In this document: positions 60,322-64,000 of the stretch, piece after piece
Numbering within the stretch: position 1 is the stretch's first letter
How the letters are laid out: the number at the start of each line of letters is the position of its first letter
From: Acidobacteriota bacterium
GTDB lineage: Bacteria > Acidobacteriota > Holophagae > Holophagales > Holophagaceae
Length of the DNA stretch: 64,000 nucleotides
Direction: 5' to 3'
Assembly: GCA_021794095.1 (NCBI GenBank)
Contig: JAJYRN010000011.1
Coordinates: 40,136 to 104,135, forward strand
Program-made: the position numbers and the translations under genes
Notes under the pieces: model-generated
Seen by the model: the letters and a program-made list of their open reading frames with translations, nothing else
Database searches by the model: none
Told to the model about the DNA's origin: nothing

Positions 60322-62406
60322 ATGAACCGGATCATGCCGCGAATTCTGATCTGCCTCTGCACCCTGTGCCTTTGCGCCCAGACTCCGCCGGACACCCGTA
60401 CCCTTCGCCCCCAGCAAGAATCGGTGCAGCCTGCCCGACAAGAATCCCGGGTGGCCCTGGTCATCGGGAATTCCAACTACACCGGGGCGTTCCTGAAGAA
60501 TCCTGTGAACGATGCCCGAGGTATGCAGGCGGCCCTGGAGAGCTGCAAGTTTGAAGTGACCTTGCTCACGGACGCCACCAAGCGGCAGATGGAGGAGGCG
60601 ATCCGAGCCTTCGGAGATCGCCTCCGAGGTGGGGCAGTCGGATTGTTCTACTACGCAGGGCATGGTGTGCAGATGAAGGGGGAGAACTATCTGATCCCCA
60701 TCGGAGCCAAGCTGGACCAGGAGGTGGATCTGACCTACCAGGGCGTGAATGTGGGTGAGGTTCTGGACCGCATGGACGCCGCAAAAAACGCGTTGAACAT
60801 CGTCATTCTGGATGCCTGCCGCAACAACCCCTTTGCCCGAAGCTGGCACCGGGGTATGGGGGATAGGGGCCTGGCCAGCGTGAATGCACCGACGGGAACC
60901 CTGATTGCCTATGCCACTGCCCCAGGCCAGGAAGCTGCGGATGGGAACGGCGGGAATGGCTTGTACACGGGAGCACTGCTGCAGGAGATGAAGGAGCCGG
61001 GCCTTTCCCTGCTAGAGCTGTTCCAGAGGGTTCGGCAGAAGGTGAAGGTGGGGAGTGAGGGTGCCCAAGTGCCTTGGGAGAGCAACAGCACCGTGGGGGA
61101 TTTCTACTTCCGCCCGCTGGTGGTGAACCCAATAGGGCCGACAGAGGCACAACTCGAAGCGACCTATTGGCAGGGAATCCAGGACAGCCGGACCATGCAT
61201 GATTTTGAATCCTTTCTCACGCGGTTTCCGCATGGGAATTTCGCCGAGCTGGCCAAGGTCAAGCTTGCGAACCTGCAGCGGGCCGCTGCGAACATCGTCG
61301 TGAGCAACCTCGCGGAGCCCTGGAAGGCGCTGCGGCGGAGCAAGCTGGAAACGAAGGGCGAGTACGGAGTCCGGGTTGCGGGGCTGGGGGCGCTGAAGGT
61401 CGGCACCGCGATCATCAGCCTGGCCAACTACGATGTGGACAAGCAACAGTTGGTTGTGCCCCTCCAACCCGATGTCTGGGCGAAACCGTATGTGCAGGTT
61501 GACCCGGTGGTACTGAAACTGGATCGCACGCAGATGCGCCAACTCCTGGGAGCGGGTGGACACGCCAACGTGGCCGCGCACTTCAACGTCAGGGAAGGTC
61601 ACCTCAAGGCCAGTCAGCTGACGATCAGCACGGCCATCGGCAATTTCCGGCCTGACCCAGGGCCACCGCCGGTAGTTGGAGCGATCTATAGTGCCTTCGG
61701 CACCTGGGAGACGACGGTCCAAGTGGACACGGTCGCCCTGCAACTGGTGCAGGTGCCCAAGGGCAGTTTCACGATGGGCACGAGGTCTGTTGGTCCCGAT
61801 GTCATGAAGAATGCCCGTCCCGCACACCCGGTGACGATCAGTCAGGATATTTGGTTCGGGAAGTTCCCCGTCACCCAGGAGCAATGGCTGGCGGTCATGG
61901 GGAATAACCCATCCCAATTTACAGAAGCTGGGCTACAGGCGCCGGTGGAGATGGTGAGTTGGGAGGATGCCCAGCAGTTCATCGCCGAACTGAACCTGAA
62001 ACAATCGGAGTGGGTCTTTCGTCTGCCAACGGAAGCGGAGTGGGAATACGCTTGCCGCGCAGGAACGAAGGGAGAGACCTATGGGCCGGTGGGTGACATC
62101 GCGTGGTATGACGGGAACAGCCAGTATCAGACACATGCCGTGGGCCAGAAACGGCCTAACGATTTCGATTTGTACGACATGAACGGCAATGTCTGGCAAT
62201 GGTGCCAGGATTGGCTAGGGGATTATTCTTCGCAACCGGTGACGGATCCCGTAGGCCCCCCGGATGGCCTTTACCGAGTGCGCCGCGGGGGTGCCTGGGT
62301 CGATGCGTCCACCCGCATTCGGTCCGCCTCTCGCGACGGCGATTCTCCAGATACGCATAGTTCCTTCCTGGGGTTCCGGGTGGTGGCGGTTCCTAATTCC
62401 CCTTGA
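60322..62406 (+). CDS. Exported caspase-fold peptidase fused to FGE/SUMF1-like domain
   Basis: 694 residues: signal peptide (about 1-20, Cys-rich), caspase domain (about 42-265) with His114 in LFYYAGHGVQMKG and Cys166 in IVILDACRNNPFARS, a central region of about 200 residues without recognised motif (about 275-465), and a C-terminal formylglycine-generating-enzyme-like (SUMF1) domain (about 468-694: VPKGSFTMGT, EQWLAVMGNNPSQF, FRLPTEAEWEYACRAG, YDMNGNVWQWCQDW, RVRRGGAWVDASTRIRSASRDG). The final segment lacks the Cys pair of active FGEs, so that domain probably binds rather than oxidises. The caspase part is closely similar to the 51.8-53.1 kb gene. No clear ribosome site precedes the ATG. 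Confidence 0.9.
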   Translation: MNRIMPRILICLCTLCLCAQTPPDTRTLRPQQESVQPARQESRVALVIGNSNYTGAFLKNPVNDARGMQAALESCKFEVTLLTDATKRQMEEAIRAFGDRLRGGAVGLFYYAGHGVQMKGENYLIPIGAKLDQEVDLTYQGVNVGEVLDRMDAAKNALNIVILDACRNNPFARSWHRGMGDRGLASVNAPTGTLIAYATAPGQEAADGNGGNGLYTGALLQEMKEPGLSLLELFQRVRQKVKVGSEGAQVPWESNSTVGDFYFRPLVVNPIGPTEAQLEATYWQGIQDSRTMHDFESFLTRFPHGNFAELAKVKLANLQRAAANIVVSNLAEPWKALRRSKLETKGEYGVRVAGLGALKVGTAIISLANYDVDKQQLVVPLQPDVWAKPYVQVDPVVLKLDRTQMRQLLGAGGHANVAAHFNVREGHLKASQLTISTAIGNFRPDPGPPPVVGAIYSAFGTWETTVQVDTVALQLVQVPKGSFTMGTRSVGPDVMKNARPAHPVTISQDIWFGKFPVTQEQWLAVMGNNPSQFTEAGLQAPVEMVSWEDAQQFIAELNLKQSEWVFRLPTEAEWEYACRAGTKGETYGPVGDIAWYDGNSQYQTHAVGQKRPNDFDLYDMNGNVWQWCQDWLGDYSSQPVTDPVGPPDGLYRVRRGGAWVDASTRIRSASRDGDSPDTHSSFLGFRVVAVPNSP

Positions 62407-63379
62407 GGCCCTTTTCAAAATCTTTGTCTTCGCGGTCTTGGGCGGTGACGTATTTCTTCACCAGTTCCGCAGCCTGTTTCCTGGCGTTGGCAAGTTCGCT
62501 GTGGCTCATCGTTTTCGCGGTTTGCCTGAAAAGCTCTTCCGCCTCAGGGTTGTTCTCTTTGGCTGTGACCACCGCCAACCATTTGAATGCCTCCAGGTTG
62601 TTTCTTTCAATGCCACGCCCATTGATATAGGCTTTAGCCAAGTCACACATTGCGATCGTATTGCCCTGAGTGGCCCCTTTCAACAGCCACCGAGCAGCCA
62701 GGGATTTGTTACTTTGCCTATATATGGTCGCAATAAAAACAGCAGCGTCTCTATCCCCCAACTCATCTGCCTTCAAATACCATTTAAGAGCTTCTGGATA
62801 ATTGACATCTCCTCCCTCTCCTATTAAGAACATGTCTCCAATCTTATGAGAAGGCTCGAAGGTCAGGCCTTGTTCGGCTGCAAGGAGGTACCACTTTCTC
62901 GCCTCGCCATAATTATGTGGCCCGGCCTCACCGTAAAAATACATATCCCCGAGCTTCTCCTGGCCTTTGGCATTGCCCTTGTGGGCGGCGAAGCTGAACC
63001 ACTTTTTGGCTTCCTGCTCATTGGCGGTGGTTCCTTGTCCAAGCAAATACATTTCGCCCAGTTGCACAGCCGCATAGGTATTGCCTTTGTCAGCGGATTT
63101 TTTGAACCATTTCATGGCCAGCTGGTGGCTTTGAGGGGCTTCGCAAATACCGTTTAAAAAATCTATCCCCACCGAGTAGGCATCACTGGAGTTACCCGTT
63201 TTCTCATAGATTGCGATGTGATCGCGGTAGGTGGCTCCGGCCCGTGTCGGTGTTCCCTGCACAACAGCGCTGCAAGGCCAGGCCAGGCACGCTGCCAAAA
63301 GACATCCGAAGACAAACACTGCTCTGCGGTGTCCCTTGAGCCTCATTTTTTGGATTGAACAAGCAGACAGCCACCCCAT
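62393..63379 (-). CDS. Exported Sel1-repeat protein, 328 residues
   Basis: Signal peptide (hydrophobic core AVFVFGCLLAACLAWPCSA), then six to seven Sel1-like (TPR-type) repeats such as AMKWFKKSADKGNTYAAVQLGEMYLLGQG, AKKWFSFAAHKGNAKGQEKLGDMYFYGEAG and AARWLLKGATQGNTIAMCDLAKAYINGRG. Sel1 repeats mediate protein interaction. ATG at 63379 is used because GAGGTGG lies before it; an internal ATG at 63346 is possible. The C-terminal 75 residues are nearly identical to those of the next gene upstream. Convergent with the caspase-FGE gene, overlapping by 14 bases. Confidence 0.85.
   Translation of the reverse strand: MGWLSACSIQKMRLKGHRRAVFVFGCLLAACLAWPCSAVVQGTPTRAGATYRDHIAIYEKTGNSSDAYSVGIDFLNGICEAPQSHQLAMKWFKKSADKGNTYAAVQLGEMYLLGQGTTANEQEAKKWFSFAAHKGNAKGQEKLGDMYFYGEAGPHNYGEARKWYLLAAEQGLTFEPSHKIGDMFLIGEGGDVNYPEALKWYLKADELGDRDAAVFIATIYRQSNKSLAARWLLKGATQGNTIAMCDLAKAYINGRGIERNNLEAFKWLAVVTAKENNPEAEELFRQTAKTMSHSELANARKQAAELVKKYVTAQDREDKDFEKGLKGN
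62414..62650. repeat. Direct repeat, copy 1 (Sel1 gene 3' end)
   Basis: About 235 bases nearly identical to 63489-63725, differing at a small number of positions and in the same orientation. Encodes the shared C-terminal part of the two Sel1 proteins. The unit distance is 1075 bases. Confidence 0.88.
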
Positions 63380-63476
63380 AGGCCCACCTCGCAACTGTTG
63401 AATCGTGATGTGAGTGTAGGCTCACTGCAGCTCGACGGCCAAAGAGTTTGGTGTGTAGCCAGAGGAGCGCTTACTT

Positions 63477-64000
63477 CTACTCAGAACGTTCAAATTCTTT
63501 GTCTTCGCGGTCGTGGGCGGTGACGTATTTCTTCACCAGTTCCGCAGCCTGTTTCCTGGCGTTGGCCAGTTCGCTGCGACTCATTGTTTTCGCGGTTTGC
63601 CTGAGAAGCTCTTCCGCCTCAGGGTTGTTCTCTTTGGCTGTGACCACCGCCAACCATTTGAAAGCCTCTAGGTTGTTTTTTTCAATGCCACGCCCATTGA
63701 TATAGGCTTTAGCCAGATCACACATGGATTCCACATCGCCATGGGTGGCCCCCTTCAAAAGCCACTGGGCAGCAAGGGGCAGATCCTGTTTGATCCCAAA
63801 GCCCTCGCTGCCGTAGATAAATGAGATCCAACCAGCAGCTTCTCTGCCTCCTAACGCATCTGCCTTCAAGAACCATTTAACCTGCCCTATTCGGTCGAGA
63901 CGAAAAATTAATGTAATCGCGGTATTCAGGGAACCTACATACATATTCACAGCACCCATTGGGTGAGGTGGAAGCATGGAGCAGGGGATCGGTCTTCCTG
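63477..64000 (-). CDS. Second Sel1-repeat protein, partial (runs to window edge)
   Basis: C-terminal part matches the preceding Sel1 protein: LPLAAQWLLKGATHGDVESM, CDLAKAYINGRGIEKNNLEA, FKWLAVVTAKENNPEAEELL. The region before residue about 30 of the readable part (MYVGSLNTAITLIFRLDRIG) has no Sel1 pattern, so the gene is either truncated by recombination or continues in an odd way beyond 64000. No start with a ribosome site is seen up to the edge. Marked partial. It probably arose by tandem duplication. Confidence 0.75.
   Translation of the reverse strand, partial: GRPIPCSMLPPHPMGAVNMYVGSLNTAITLIFRLDRIGQVKWFLKADALGGREAAGWISFIYGSEGFGIKQDLPLAAQWLLKGATHGDVESMCDLAKAYINGRGIEKNNLEAFKWLAVVTAKENNPEAEELLRQTAKTMSRSELANARKQAAELVKKYVTAHDREDKEFERSE
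63489..63725. repeat. Direct repeat, copy 2 (second Sel1 gene 3' end)
   Basis: Matches 62414-62650 as described there. Copy 2 lies in the second Sel1 gene. Homologous recombination between the copies would delete the 1075 bases between. Confidence 0.88.

Overview
The window is high-G+C DNA (about two thirds G+C by eye), densely packed with genes on both strands and almost wholly chromosomal up to about 50.6 kb. The gene set suggests a Gram-negative, probably Acidobacteriota of the Holophaga/Geothrix type: LolCD-like export, a TonB-dependent B12 receptor, an RND pump, MglA/MglB polarity proteins, a GspG-like pseudopilin and many exported proteins. That lineage is inferred from gene content and style only; no 16S rRNA gene is present.

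Layout. 0-4.6 kb: division and wall genes ftsA (cut by the window edge), ftsQ and murB on the minus strand, with two plus-strand genes (aldo/keto reductase, exported phosphoesterase) wedged between murB and ftsQ. 4.6-11.6 kb: ruvX, a beta-hydroxyacid-type dehydrogenase, two unknown genes, a LolD/LolC-E pair, a PilZ protein with a degenerate receiver domain, and hflX. 11.6-16.4 kb: a MarR-RND-adaptor efflux operon. 16.4-20.6 kb: a small membrane protein, a pseudopilin, a lipoprotein, a phosphofructokinase with PPi-type signature residues, and 4-hydroxyphenylpyruvate dioxygenase. 20.7-25.8 kb: rimP-nusA-infB, with a promoter and an intrinsic terminator in the leader. 25.9-30.2 kb: folD, an SDR, pterin dehydratase and a pseudouridine synthase with a long 31-residue repeat tail. 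30.3-35.2 kb: a btuB-F-C-D operon behind a cobalamin riboswitch. 35.2-46.0 kb: mtnP, rdgB, a ThiF/MoeB-like E1, a 5'-nucleotidase-family protein, xseB-ispA-dxs and several exported unknowns. 46.1-50.6 kb: an NtrC-type activator, a secreted Lys-rich repeat protein with a candidate sigma-54 promoter and paired upstream dyads, deoC, mglB-mglA and tRNA-Asn.

After tRNA-Asn the character changes. From 50.65 to 51.7 kb lie broken remains of a type I modification gene (hsdM) and of a second gene with a winged-helix end. From 51.7 to 64 kb is an accessory island of exported or membrane signalling proteins: three caspase-fold (C14) proteins (one plain, one with a WD40 propeller, one fused to an FGE/SUMF1-like domain), a FecR-like protein overlapping a CHASE2-class III cyclase, a small lipoprotein, and two Sel1-repeat paralogues, the second running into the window end.

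Most noteworthy: (1) the extracytoplasmic caspase/CHASE2-cyclase/FecR/Sel1 island; (2) the NtrC-type gene next to an apparent sigma-54-controlled secreted polylysine-type repeat protein; (3) the intrinsic terminator inside the rimP-nusA-infB leader, which could let NusA control its own operon. Functional links are inference from gene order and motifs; no database search was possible.
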